From NCBI GenBank assembly GCA_900543415.1, contig UQRE01000010.1, positions 1 through 62,447 of the forward strand: 62,447 nucleotides of DNA, written 5' to 3'. Of the stretch, positions 43,824 through 52,963 are shown piece by piece. This DNA comes from an uncultured Dorea sp. GTDB taxonomy: Bacteria > Bacillota > Clostridia > Lachnospirales > Lachnospiraceae. The position numbers were made by a program, and so were the translations under genes. The notes under the pieces were generated by a model, which searched no databases, had not been told where the DNA came from, and was given only the letters and a program-made list of their open reading frames with translations. The stretch's first letter is position 1; the number at the start of each line of letters is the position of its first letter.

Positions 43824-45092
43824 ATGAATACCGTTCATTTTCATCAACAACAAGATACCCCGGACAAAGGACGTCTGAAAATCCAGATCACCTCCAAGAC
43901 AACTTCCAGACCGGTGGAAGATGCATCTGTCTCCATCTCTTATACCGGTGTCCCGGACAACACGCTGGAGCAGATCACAACGGACAGCTCCGGTCAGACA
44001 GATACCATCGATCTTGCAGCTCCGCCTCTGGATTACAGCCTCAACCCTGATAACGAGACTCAGCCTTATTCGGAATATACTTTACAGGTAACTGCCAAAG
44101 GCTTTCAGCCGGTGAGCATTGCAGGCACTGAGATTCTGGCAGATGTAACCGCAATCCAGAACATCCGTCTTCAACCGCTTGCCGAAAGCTCTCCTTCGGA
44201 AAATGTCTTTGTCATCCCTGCACATACACTCTATGGTGACTATCCGCCAAAGATTCCGGAAGCTGAGATCAAATCAACCACTGAGACAGGAGAAATCGTA
44301 CTGAGCCGCGTCGTTGTACCGGAATATATTATTGTCCATGATGGAAGTCCCAGAGACAGCACTGCACAAAATTATTATGTCAAGTATAAAGACTATATTA
44401 AAAATGTTGCGTCCAGCGAAATCTATGCCACATGGAATTCCAATGCCATACGCGCAAATGTGCTTGCAATCATGTCCTTCACACTGAATCGTGTCTACAC
44501 GGAGTGGTACCGGAATCAGGGTTATGATTTCACCATCACTTCTTCTACGGCATTCGATCACAAGTGGATTCCGGAGCGAAACGTCTACGACACCATTTCT
44601 GCCATTGTGGACGAATTATTTGCCGACTACCTGTCAAGACCAAATGTGCGCCAGCCGATTCTCACACAATATTGTGACGGAAGGCGGGTACAGTGTCCGA
44701 ACTGGATGACACAGTGGGGCAGCCAGTCTCTCGCAGAACAGGGTTATTCTGCCATTGAGATTCTCCGTTATTATTACGGAGATGATATGTACATCAACAC
44801 GGCGGAAGCCATCTCCGGCATTCCTTCTTCATGGCCCGGTCAGGATCTGACCATAGGCTCCACCGGAAGCAAAGTCCGGCAGGTACAGGAACAACTCAAT
44901 GTCATCGCAGGCGCTTATCCTGCCCTCCCTAAAATTGCCGTCGACGGTATCTACGGACCGGCAACAGAAGCTTCCGTCAAGAAATTCCAGTCCATCTTCG
45001 GACTGCCTTCAACCGGCGTGATCGATTATCCCACATGGTATAAAATCTCTGAAATCTATGTCGGTGTCTCGCGAATCGCAGAGCTTAACTGA
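43824..45092 (+). CDS. SpoIID-like, peptidoglycan-binding protein
   Basis: A 422-residue protein of three parts. An N-terminal Ig-like domain (residues 14-130), a middle SpoIID/LytB-like domain (about 170-330, with RANVLAIMSFTLNRVYTEWY and ISAIVDELFADYLSRPNVRQ), and a C-terminal peptidoglycan-binding domain (about 350-410, SKVRQVQEQLNVIAGAYPAL and AVDGIYGPATEASVKKFQS). No signal peptide is seen at either start. I chose ATG 43824 with GAGGT upstream. It likely acts on cell wall or spore cortex; how it reaches the wall is unclear. Confidence 0.8.
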   Translation: MNTVHFHQQQDTPDKGRLKIQITSKTTSRPVEDASVSISYTGVPDNTLEQITTDSSGQTDTIDLAAPPLDYSLNPDNETQPYSEYTLQVTAKGFQPVSIAGTEILADVTAIQNIRLQPLAESSPSENVFVIPAHTLYGDYPPKIPEAEIKSTTETGEIVLSRVVVPEYIIVHDGSPRDSTAQNYYVKYKDYIKNVASSEIYATWNSNAIRANVLAIMSFTLNRVYTEWYRNQGYDFTITSSTAFDHKWIPERNVYDTISAIVDELFADYLSRPNVRQPILTQYCDGRRVQCPNWMTQWGSQSLAEQGYSAIEILRYYYGDDMYINTAEAISGIPSSWPGQDLTIGSTGSKVRQVQEQLNVIAGAYPALPKIAVDGIYGPATEASVKKFQSIFGLPSTGVIDYPTWYKISEIYVGVSRIAELN

Positions 45093-45155
45093 CGAAATAA
45101 ACACAAAAAAACAGCAGCCTTAACTGCCGTTGCCCATAAGAAAGTTTTGATATAA

Positions 45156-45195
45156 GGGTACGGTATCACTCAGTAAAATAGGTGACCCCGTACCC
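45156..45195. terminator. Hairpin between convergent genes
   Basis: Arms GGGTACGG (45156-45163) and CCGTACCC (45188-45195) with a nested TCAC/GTGA inner stem. It stands between the ends of the SpoIID-like gene and the ABC permease gene, where a shared terminator is expected, but the T tract is weak on both strands. Confidence 0.5.
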
Positions 45196-45247
45196 CAAAC
45201 TTACAGTCTAATGGTATCATTTCCCCTTCTGCCATTTCCATTTTATT

Positions 45248-46033
45248 TTAATGTATATCTTTCTTCGTGTATTTCAAATAAGCAATCAGGATTCCACCAA
45301 TTCCTATAACTGCACCGATGGCAACCAATACTCCGTCTAAGCTGCCATTTGCCACTATGTCGGCACCCTCACAATATCCGAATGGTGTTATGTACTTCAA
45401 AAACTCAGCCACATCAGCAATGTTTGCAATCAGGTTTAAGAAATACATCATTGCAGCAATACCAAGTCCTACACCCGCACTGCCTTTGCGAAGAAACGCC
45501 GAAATACCAAAACAAATTCCGGCAAGCTCAAGATGCAGCAGATAATAAGCAAGATGTAAGAGACTGATTTCTTTCCATGGAATCACCTCACCTACAGCGG
45601 CTATGGAGCCAATCGAAACAGCATAGATAATAAGATTCATAGCTGTGATTTGAATCAGTACAGCAATCAACTTTTCCGTAATAATCCTTTTGCGGCTGAC
45701 AGGATGCGTCAGCAAAAATTCCGCAGTTTTATCTTTTTCTTCTTTACTGAGAATGCTTACTGCACAAAGTGACGCATAAAACGCACCGCCGAGCCCTAGA
45801 ATATTACCGCATTCAACAGCATAAAATCCTATGAGCGTTCCAAAATTCAAACGATCCATACCGAACGCCTCAGTAAAAGAGCCCATAGAAGCAAACATAT
45901 CGCTGACGCTGTCCATCTGTCCTTTCATTTCCGGGAACAGAAAAATACAGATTGCAAGAAGAAATCCAACAGAGACCGTCCATACTATAAATGAAGTTTT
46001 TCCTTGCCTTAGTTCGTGTTTTACAAGCGTCAT
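45248..46033 (-). CDS. ABC-2-type transporter permease
   Basis: A 261-residue permease with about six helices (from residue 17), of the NatB/BcrB kind. Seen: SKEEKDKTAEFLLTHPVSRK in the first cytosolic loop, a conserved ABC-2 block. Partner of the ATPase that overlaps it by 4 bases. The substrate is unknown; bacitracin-type or sodium exporters are the closest groups. Confidence 0.9.
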   Translation of the reverse strand: MTLVKHELRQGKTSFIVWTVSVGFLLAICIFLFPEMKGQMDSVSDMFASMGSFTEAFGMDRLNFGTLIGFYAVECGNILGLGGAFYASLCAVSILSKEEKDKTAEFLLTHPVSRKRIITEKLIAVLIQITAMNLIIYAVSIGSIAAVGEVIPWKEISLLHLAYYLLHLELAGICFGISAFLRKGSAGVGLGIAAMMYFLNLIANIADVAEFLKYITPFGYCEGADIVANGSLDGVLVAIGAVIGIGGILIAYLKYTKKDIH

Positions 46034-46911
46034 ACCGTCTCACCGTCCTCTTCATAATAATGCAGGAATATTTCTTCAAGATCCGGCTCCGTAACCGTAA
46101 GGTCATCAACCTGACCTGAAGCCAGTGTACGCAGTAAGCTCCCCATATCTCCGCTGTAAAGAAAACTGATACCGTCTTCGCCAGCCTTCCTATCCCGAAC
46201 CCCACTCAGGTTCTCTAAATGAATACTACCGTGAACCGTAATGCGTTTTGCACTTGTTTTCGAGAGGTCATCCACACTGCCCTGCGCAATGATCCGACCG
46301 TCACGGATAATCGCTGCGCGTGTGCAATTACGCTGAATTTCCGAAAGAACATGACTGGATAAAAAAATTGTTGTGCCTTCTCTGTTCCTCTCCCGCAGAA
46401 TATCAAAAAACTCTTTTTGCATTAGCGGATCAAGTCCACCTGTAGGTTCGTCCAACACAAGCAGTTCCGGCCGATGCTGTAAAGTGCAGACAATGGCAAC
46501 CTTCTTTCTGTTGCCGAAAGACAGATCATCGATTTTTCGGGCTGTATCAAGCTGCAGACGCTCGCAGAGCCGTTTCGATTCAGCAGAACAATCCACTTTC
46601 CGCAAATCAGCAGACAGCCTCAGTATATCTTTCACTTTCATTCCCTGATAAAATAACGCTTCCGAGGGCAGATATCCGATATTTTGTAAAATAGCTTCTC
46701 TTTCTTTTGTTACATCTTTCCCGAATATCATTGCGTCACCTGACGTAGGTGCAATCAATCCAAGCACTGTTCGGATTGTCGTAGATTTTCCAGCGCCGTT
46801 CGGGCCAATGAAGCCAAAGAATTCCCCATGTGTTACTGTCAGGTCAAGCTCCTTGATACCTCTTACCTTACCGTAGTATTTCGTAAGCTTTGTTGTTTTC
46901 ATAACCTCCAT
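46030..46911 (-). CDS. ABC transporter ATP-binding protein (BcrA/NatA-like)
   Basis: A 293-residue ATPase. Seen: Walker A GPNGAGKST, Walker B LLVLDEPTGGLDP, and a signature LSFGNRKKVAI that departs from LSGGQ. A C-terminal domain of about 80 residues follows, as in drug-export ATPases. AAGGAG precedes ATG 46911. Makes a transporter with the overlapping permease. Confidence 0.93.
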   Translation of the reverse strand: MEVMKTTKLTKYYGKVRGIKELDLTVTHGEFFGFIGPNGAGKSTTIRTVLGLIAPTSGDAMIFGKDVTKEREAILQNIGYLPSEALFYQGMKVKDILRLSADLRKVDCSAESKRLCERLQLDTARKIDDLSFGNRKKVAIVCTLQHRPELLVLDEPTGGLDPLMQKEFFDILRERNREGTTIFLSSHVLSEIQRNCTRAAIIRDGRIIAQGSVDDLSKTSAKRITVHGSIHLENLSGVRDRKAGEDGISFLYSGDMGSLLRTLASGQVDDLTVTEPDLEEIFLHYYEEDGETV

Positions 46912-46971
46912 ATCCCATCACTCCTTCCGAAGACAGATGCTCTTCCAAAAATTCACTTTGTATCAATCAAG

Positions 46972-47087
46972 CTACCCTGCCTGCATTTTATTTTTCCTTA
47001 CATTTTGTTCCAATTCTACACCGTAGTGGACAATAATCGCAAACAAGATTAAACAAATGCCCTGTGGTATTTTTCTGCAAATGTCAT
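46972..47087 (-). pseudogene. Small hydrophobic frame with a one-base frameshift
   Basis: ATG 47087 has a near-perfect AAGGAG 8 bases before it, yet the frame stops after 12 codons. Restoring one A in the GAAAAAT run gives a continuous 38-residue protein (start MTFAEKIPQGICLILFAIIV, then HYGVELEQNVRKNKMQAG) with one membrane helix, ending at 46972. It sits 60 bases upstream of the ABC ATPase. It is either a broken small gene or a leader peptide; no other gene is seen in 46912-47278. Confidence 0.5.
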
Positions 47088-47278
47088 TTCACGATCTCCT
47101 TATAATGATACTGCAAGTATAAAAACTGTATTTTGCCTTACAAGAGTGTAATCCTTTTGGAAGATAATATTCTTAATTTCAGTATAACATAGATCTTCTA
47201 ACAATACACACACGAACCGTTGAGTGGGTTACAAACGATTCGTTGAGATGTAACATCATTTATGTTTTCTTGTGTATA

Positions 47279-47806
47279 TTACTTTTCTTTAGATATCAGT
47301 TTAATAATCGGCTCTATATATTTCTTATCAGAAATATCGTATGAATGTGAAATCATTTTCAGCATTTCAATATCGTCTTCGGTTTTATCCTTTTTTGCAC
47401 CAACCATTTTTTGAAACATTTTCATCATCAGCTTTGAGCCTGCTGACATTTTTTCATAGTTAAAACCGCCAGGGCAATAAAACACATGAACCTTTTCCCG
47501 TTCCGCTTCGCTGAAATTGCCAAGCAAAAAAGGAGTGATTTGCGGACTCTCGAAAGGACTTCCACCCGTACAGAAAGCAATCAATATTTTATCCGACCAT
47601 TTATCTATATTAGACTTGAACCACGATATTTTGCTGATCCTGCCTGCACACGCCCAACCGCCAAAAACAATAGCATCGTATCTATCAAATTCTTGCTTTT
47701 TAACGTTTCTGAGTTCAAAACAATCTGCACCTGTCGCTTCAGATATCCATTCCGCATATTTCCTCGTAAAACCTGTTTGGGAATGATAAATTACTGCTGT
47801 TTTCAT
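47279..47806 (-). CDS. Flavodoxin-domain protein
   Basis: A 175-residue protein of the flavodoxin fold. Seen: MKTAVIYHSQTGFTRKYAEW, the phosphate loop for FMN, and DAIVFGGWACAG. It is close to the protoporphyrinogen-oxidase (HemG)-like flavodoxin group, but the partner is unknown. It follows the TetR gene by 4 bases and is likely its target. Confidence 0.85.
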   Translation of the reverse strand: MKTAVIYHSQTGFTRKYAEWISEATGADCFELRNVKKQEFDRYDAIVFGGWACAGRISKISWFKSNIDKWSDKILIAFCTGGSPFESPQITPFLLGNFSEAEREKVHVFYCPGGFNYEKMSAGSKLMMKMFQKMVGAKKDKTEDDIEMLKMISHSYDISDKKYIEPIIKLISKEK

Positions 47807-47810
47807 CGTT

Positions 47811-48377
47811 TTACTCCCTCCTTCTTAAAACATCATTGACAAATGCCTGATGTGCCTGTTCCTGCTGTAAAAAAATCTCTTCAATCGGTATTCCCGGTGA
47901 GGATACCGAAAAAATCGTACCAAGACCAATCGTGTAGATTAACATATTCAAATGAAGATGTCTTGCGGTCTCGACATTAATATCCAAATCTTCTGCAATC
48001 GCTTGTGCTATCTGCGGATTTGTTTCCATTTCATATATGTCTTTCAGTGAGGAAATGTTTCTGCGTTTCTGCAAAATAAAGATTTTCAGAATGTGAGCCT
48101 CTTCTTTCGCAAGCTGAATATATGCTCTTCCTGTACTGCGAAACAGATCATTTTTATCAATATGAGAAACAATGTACTCCTGAATAAAATCTCTTGCTTT
48201 ATGACCGACCTCTTCGCGAAGTCCGTCCATATTTTTGCAGTAACTGTAAATAGGCTGTACCGAACACCCCAGCTCATCTGCAATATTTTTGACCAAGACC
48301 TGTTCCATACCTCTTTGACGGGCAATTTTAAAAGCAGCATCTACGACCATATTTTTTGTTATTCGTTGCTTTGGCAT
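47811..48377 (-). CDS. TetR-family transcriptional regulator
   Basis: A 188-residue regulator. Seen: N-terminal helix-turn-helix MVVDAAFKIARQRGMEQVLV and NIADELGCSVQPIYSYCKNM, then a ligand-binding domain. Controls the flavodoxin gene and possibly the ABC genes beyond it. ATG 48377 has AAGGAGG; a frame to 48395 includes it. The start region is preceded by an operator-like repeat array. Confidence 0.92.
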   Translation of the reverse strand: MPKQRITKNMVVDAAFKIARQRGMEQVLVKNIADELGCSVQPIYSYCKNMDGLREEVGHKARDFIQEYIVSHIDKNDLFRSTGRAYIQLAKEEAHILKIFILQKRRNISSLKDIYEMETNPQIAQAIAEDLDINVETARHLHLNMLIYTIGLGTIFSVSSPGIPIEEIFLQQEQAHQAFVNDVLRRRE

Positions 48378-48393
48378 TTTGTAACCTCCTTGC

Positions 48394-48481
48394 AATCCAT
48401 TTATATAATCTATTTGTATAAATTATTTATATAAGTCGTTTATATAATATGGATTATACTTTTACATATAAGAAATGTCAA
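48394..48481 (-). promoter_or_regulatory. TetR-operon promoter and operator array
   Basis: Consensus promoter: -35 TTGACA (48476-48481), 17 bases, -10 TATAAT (48453-48458). Downstream lie three TTTATATAA copies (from 48400, 48426, 48439) between an inverted pair AATCCAT (48394-48400) and ATGGATT (48449-48455). The array covers the start of transcription and is the likely site of TetR binding. Confidence 0.75.
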
Positions 48482-48537
48482 TACAATCAGAAGAACTCTG
48501 ATTGCAACTATGCGATTATATTTCTTTATTACTCAAA

Positions 48538-48582
48538 AAAGACACCAAGGAAAGTAGAAAAAATACTTTTCTTGATGTCTTT
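48538..48582 (-). terminator. Terminator after rseP
   Basis: Long stem: arms 48538-48556 and 48564-48582 (AAAGACAtCAAGGAAAAGTA-type with one G-T pair), followed on the minus strand by TTTTTTGAG. It closes the pyrH-to-rseP operon. Confidence 0.85.
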
Positions 48583-48623
48583 CATGATGTAGTGTTCACA
48601 TTGAACTTTCGTTTTGCTTTTTA

Positions 48624-49655
48624 TTAAAAGAATACCCTGCGGATATCATTGAACATGACAACTACCATCAAAAGCATAAGAAGCGCAATGCCCACCATGT
48701 GTACATAAGCCTCTTTCTCCGGCGGAATTCTTTTCCTTCTCACTGCCTCAATGAGAAGAAATACCAATCTTCCTCCGTCTAACGCCGGAAGCGGAAGCAA
48801 GTTCATAACGCCTAAGTTGGCTGATATTAAAATGCCGATATAGAGAAGCTGTGCAAATACAATCTTCGCTCCGTAGGCTTTGCTCTGCTGATAAGAATCG
48901 TCTACTACGTCTACGATTCCTACCGGACCAGATAACTGGTCGAATCCAATCTGACCTGTCAAGAGCATCTTTAGGCTGTCAATCGTCACCTCGATCCAAT
49001 ACTTCACCTCATAGAACCCGTATTTAAGACTTTCGAAAATTGTCGCTTTCTCATTTGGAGTTGCACCGATACCAAATTTATAATAGCCAAGCTCTTCATC
49101 GTACTTCGGCTCTAAAACCGCACCTTTTTCTACGCCGTCCTGTATAAAGGTAATCTCCGTTGTCTCTCCTTGATGAAACTGATTATAGGAAGAAACTTCA
49201 CGGAAAATATGCACCTTTTTACCATTGATACTGGTAATCGTATCTCCTTCTTTCATCCCTGCCTCAGCAGCCGGGAACCCCTGTTCCACCGCTCCGATCA
49301 CCGGCTTATCCACACCGATCATCAAAATTAAGATCACAGAAGCCACAAAAGCCAGAATGAAGTTAAAGACAGGACCTGCCACGATCACACTGATCCTTGC
49401 CCACACCGATTTATTATTAAAATTCCCCGGTGCGTCGGTCGCCTCTTCATCCTCTCCCATCATACACAAGCCACCGATCGGCAGCAATTTAATACAGTAT
49501 TTTGTTCCTTTATATTCTTTGGCAAAAAGATTCGGTCCCATACCGATGGCAAATTCTTCTACATCGATCCCATTCTTTTTTGCCAGTGTGAAATGCCCCA
49601 GTTCATGAAAAAATACGATGAAGCTGAACATCAAAATCGCTAATATAATACCCAA
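48624..49655 (-). CDS. rseP: RIP metalloprotease (site-2 protease)
   Basis: Intramembrane zinc protease of the RseP/RasP family, which cuts membrane-bound regulators in envelope stress. Seen over 343 residues: HELGH zinc motif at 17-21, a PDZ domain (about 110-200), the second zinc ligand region LLPLPALDGGRLVFLL, and four helices. ATG 49655 lies 8 bases behind dxr. Confidence 0.95.
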   Translation of the reverse strand: MGIILAILMFSFIVFFHELGHFTLAKKNGIDVEEFAIGMGPNLFAKEYKGTKYCIKLLPIGGLCMMGEDEEATDAPGNFNNKSVWARISVIVAGPVFNFILAFVASVILILMIGVDKPVIGAVEQGFPAAEAGMKEGDTITSINGKKVHIFREVSSYNQFHQGETTEITFIQDGVEKGAVLEPKYDEELGYYKFGIGATPNEKATIFESLKYGFYEVKYWIEVTIDSLKMLLTGQIGFDQLSGPVGIVDVVDDSYQQSKAYGAKIVFAQLLYIGILISANLGVMNLLPLPALDGGRLVFLLIEAVRRKRIPPEKEAYVHMVGIALLMLLMVVVMFNDIRRVFF

Positions 49656-49663
49656 ACTATAGA

Positions 49664-50806
49664 TTACCTCCTGCTTTCGATTCGTTCATACGTTGCTTTT
49701 TCTGTATCCAATATCTGCTGAAGTGTTGGATTTTCAATATTTCGGTGGGCTCTCATACAATCTTCCACAATCTCCATGATCTTCAAATATTTAATCTCAC
49801 GGTTCAAGAATTTGCTCACCGCAAGCTCATTGGCTGCATTGAACACGGTCGGCAGACTTCCGCCTTTTCTTCCCGCTTCATAGGCAAGCTCCAGACCATA
49901 GAACGTCTTCATATCCGGTTTCTCAAAATCAATTTTTCCAAGGCTCCAGAAATCAAGACGATCTCCCGGAAGATATCTTCTCTCCGGATAGTAGAGCGCA
50001 TACTGGATTGGCAGCTTCATATCCGGCGTCCCAAGTTCCGCCATAATTGCGCCATCCACATATTCCACCATAGAATGAATGATACTCTGCGGCTGTACCA
50101 CAACCTGCACTTGATCCACATCTACATCAAACAGCCATTTTGCCTCGATCACTTCCAACCCTTTGTTGATCATGGTGGAGGAATCAATCGTAATTTTCTG
50201 CCCCATTGTCCAGTTCGGATGCTTTAAGGCATCTTCCACTTTAATCTTCAACAGATCTTCTTCCTTCTTTCCGCGAAACGGTCCGCCGGATGCAGTAAGA
50301 AGAATCTTATGAATGCTCTTGTGTTCATTTCCCTGCAAAGATTGGAAAATCGCACTGTGTTCACTGTCTACCGGAAGGATAGATACGCCATATTCCTTTG
50401 CAAGCGGCATAATAATATGTCCGGCTGTCACTAACGTTTCTTTATTTGCCAGCGCTATGTGTTTTCCAGCCTTAATTGCTTCAATCGTCGGACGTATGCC
50501 AATCATTCCCACAATAGCTGTTACTAGTATTTCCACATCTTTATAAACTGATACTGCAATCAGTCCATCCATGCCCCACATCACTTCTGTCTTCGTGTCT
50601 TTGATCCGGTCTCTTAATTCTTTTGCCTTTTCTTCTGACCACACTGCCACAAGCTTTGGATGAAACTCCCGAATCTGTTGTTCCAGAAGAGTAATGTTAT
50701 TTCCGGCAGCCATAGCAAGTACTTGAATATCCCCATTTTCTCTGACAACTTCCAGTGTCTGGGTTCCGATAGAACCGGTCGAACCTAAGATTGCGATCTG
50801 TTTCAT
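49664..50806 (-). CDS. dxr: 1-deoxy-D-xylulose-5-phosphate reductoisomerase
   Basis: Second step of the non-mevalonate isoprenoid pathway; reduces and rearranges DXP with NADPH. Seen over 380 residues: GSTGSIGTQT at 8-17 for NADPH, ALANKETLVTAG and LPVDSEHSAIFQ with the metal-binding acids, and TASGGPFRG. Overlaps cdsA by 4 bases. Confidence 0.97.
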   Translation of the reverse strand: MKQIAILGSTGSIGTQTLEVVRENGDIQVLAMAAGNNITLLEQQIREFHPKLVAVWSEEKAKELRDRIKDTKTEVMWGMDGLIAVSVYKDVEILVTAIVGMIGIRPTIEAIKAGKHIALANKETLVTAGHIIMPLAKEYGVSILPVDSEHSAIFQSLQGNEHKSIHKILLTASGGPFRGKKEEDLLKIKVEDALKHPNWTMGQKITIDSSTMINKGLEVIEAKWLFDVDVDQVQVVVQPQSIIHSMVEYVDGAIMAELGTPDMKLPIQYALYYPERRYLPGDRLDFWSLGKIDFEKPDMKTFYGLELAYEAGRKGGSLPTVFNAANELAVSKFLNREIKYLKIMEIVEDCMRAHRNIENPTLQQILDTEKATYERIESRR

Positions 50807-51609
50807 AGTGTACCTCCCAATATCATGCTGAGATAATAGATAATCGGTGCAGTAATAATCACGCTGTCAAATCGATCCAGAATGCCGCCGTGACCGGGAA
50901 TCAGTTTTCCATAATCTTTGATGCCATGGTTTCTCTTAATTCCGGAAGCCGCAAGATCACCAATCTGGGAAATCATACCGCCCACACCGCAGATCAGCGC
51001 ATACTGGAGAGGATTCACGGTAACTCCTGCCCACTGATTAACTGCAAGTGCAAAAAGCGCCCCCAGAAGTGCTGCGCCTAAAATGCCGCCCACACCACCT
51101 TCGATTGATTTCTTCGGACTTAATTTCGGCGCCATTTTATGCTTTCCAAATAAGACTCCCACACAATAAGCACAGGTGTCACATCCCCATGAACTTATAA
51201 AGATCAGCCATACAAGAACTGCCCCTTCCGCAAGCATTCTTGTCTGGTAAACATAAGATAACATCACGGACACATAGAAAAATCCGAAAAAGACTGCCAT
51301 CACCTGCTCTGCTGTAAAGGTCGGGTAAGTAAACACATACACAGCCATTACAAGAATCAAGAATAACAGTGTCAGCGGAATCATCCACTCTGTCTTCTCC
51401 AAAAGAAGCATCGCATAATCGGCAATTGCAGCAAGATATCCCGTCACACCAAGCGCCTTATTTTCTACTTTAAATACTTTGTATAATTCAGACATCCCGA
51501 TCAGACTGACGATACCGACAACCGCAAACAGAACATTTCCTCCGTATCCCACGGTCGCAATCAGTATGATCACCATCACGATACCACTGATCAATCTCTC
51601 TCTAAACAT
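50803..51609 (-). CDS. cdsA: Phosphatidate cytidylyltransferase
   Basis: Makes CDP-diacylglycerol, the branch point of phospholipid synthesis. Seen over 268 residues: about seven to eight helices and the C-terminal signature beginning SGIKRNHGIKDYGKLIPGHG and ending in DRFDS. Overlaps uppS by 8 bases. Confidence 0.96.
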   Translation of the reverse strand: MFRERLISGIVMVIILIATVGYGGNVLFAVVGIVSLIGMSELYKVFKVENKALGVTGYLAAIADYAMLLLEKTEWMIPLTLLFLILVMAVYVFTYPTFTAEQVMAVFFGFFYVSVMLSYVYQTRMLAEGAVLVWLIFISSWGCDTCAYCVGVLFGKHKMAPKLSPKKSIEGGVGGILGAALLGALFALAVNQWAGVTVNPLQYALICGVGGMISQIGDLAASGIKRNHGIKDYGKLIPGHGGILDRFDSVIITAPIIYYLSMILGGTL

Positions 51610-52324
51610 CTTCTTCCTGTGCCTCCTTTACGCCTCCGTATCTTCTGTCTCTTCTATTATACTGCTCAATAGCCTTACTTAATTCTTCTTTTGTAAAATC
51701 CGGCCACGGAATATCTGTAAAATAGAACTCTGTATAGGCTAACTGCCACAGCAGATAATTAGACAGACGCAACTCGCCGCTTGTTCGGATCATCAGATCC
51801 GGGTCCGGAATACCGTGCGTGTCCAAATATGTCTCAAACATCTTCTCATCAATGTCTTCCGGCTTAACCTTTCCTTCTTTTACATCTTCCGAAACTTTTC
51901 TTACTGCACGCACAATCTCGTCTCTGCTTCCGTAATTTAAAGCAATCTGAAAATTCAAACCGCCGTTGTCCTTTGTCGCTTCTTCAAGTTCTGCGATTCT
52001 ATTTCTAATATCTTCATCCAGACCGGTCTTATCACCGATCACACGGACTTTCATATCATTTTTTGCCGCGGTCTTAAGACAGGTTTTCATATAATTACGC
52101 AACAGCTTCATGAGTGCGTCAACTTCATCTTTCGGACGGTTCCAGTTCTCTGTAGAAAAGGCATACACGGTCAGATATTTTACACCTATACGATACGCTT
52201 CCTCACAGATTCTCTCCACATTCTTACTCCCCTGAGCATGACCGTAATTTCTCGGCATTCCTTTTGCCTTTGCCCATCTTCCGTTTCCGTCCAGTATAAT
52301 CGCAATATGTGCAGGAATTTTCAT
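51602..52324 (-). CDS. uppS: Isoprenyl transferase (undecaprenyl diphosphate synthase)
   Basis: Builds the C55 lipid carrier for cell-wall synthesis. Seen over 240 residues: catalytic Asp12 in LDGNGRWAK, YAFSTENWNRP near 70-80, and DLMIRTSGELRLSNYLLWQL near 183-202. ATG 52324 has AAGGAG; a frame to 52342 includes it. Confidence 0.96.
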   Translation of the reverse strand: MKIPAHIAIILDGNGRWAKAKGMPRNYGHAQGSKNVERICEEAYRIGVKYLTVYAFSTENWNRPKDEVDALMKLLRNYMKTCLKTAAKNDMKVRVIGDKTGLDEDIRNRIAELEEATKDNGGLNFQIALNYGSRDEIVRAVRKVSEDVKEGKVKPEDIDEKMFETYLDTHGIPDPDLMIRTSGELRLSNYLLWQLAYTEFYFTDIPWPDFTKEELSKAIEQYNRRDRRYGGVKEAQEEDV

Positions 52325-52393
52325 AAAATTTACTCCTTCCATGAACTGAGGACAGCCTCCAAAATTCCTTTGGCTTCTGTCCCCTGCTTTTTC

Positions 52394-52945
52394 CTAAACT
52401 GTCATAACCTCTTTTGATTTTACTTCTACTGCTTTATCAATTTCTTTGATGAATTTATCTGTCAGTTTCTGAAGATCATCTTCCATATCCTTGATCTCAT
52501 CCTCTGACACATCGCTTCCTTTTAATTTCTTGAACGCGTCATTTCCGTCACGGCGGATATTACGAACTGCAACCTTAGCAGCCTCGCCCTTTTTCTTTAC
52601 GTCCTTAACAAGCTCTTTTCTTCGCTCTTCTGTAAGCTCCGGGAACACTAAGCGGATTACAGAACCGTCATTTGTAGGATTGATTCCAAGATCAGAAGTC
52701 TGAATTGCTTTTTCAATCTGTTTTACCATGGATTTTTCCCAAGGCTGGATCTGAATCATACGAGGTTCCGGAACTGATACATTACCTACCTGCTGAATCG
52801 GTGTCGGAGTTCCGTAATAATCTACCATGATCTTATTTAAAACGTTCGGGTTTGCACGACCTGCACGAATCGCAGCAAGCTCGCCCTCAAGATTCGCCAT
52901 TGTCTTTTTCATCTTTTCTTCGTAATGGTTTAATTTCTCGTTCAT
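52394..52945 (-). CDS. frr: Ribosome recycling factor
   Basis: Splits the post-termination ribosome with EF-G. Seen over 183 residues: RAGRANPNVLNKIMVDYYGT, the three-helix domain, and the C-terminal helix EDEIKDMEDDLQKLTDKFIK. Follows pyrH by 18 bases. Confidence 0.97.
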   Translation of the reverse strand: MNEKLNHYEEKMKKTMANLEGELAAIRAGRANPNVLNKIMVDYYGTPTPIQQVGNVSVPEPRMIQIQPWEKSMVKQIEKAIQTSDLGINPTNDGSVIRLVFPELTEERRKELVKDVKKKGEAAKVAVRNIRRDGNDAFKKLKGSDVSEDEIKDMEDDLQKLTDKFIKEIDKAVEVKSKEVMTV

Positions 52946-52963
52946 TGTGTTTTCCTCCCTTAT

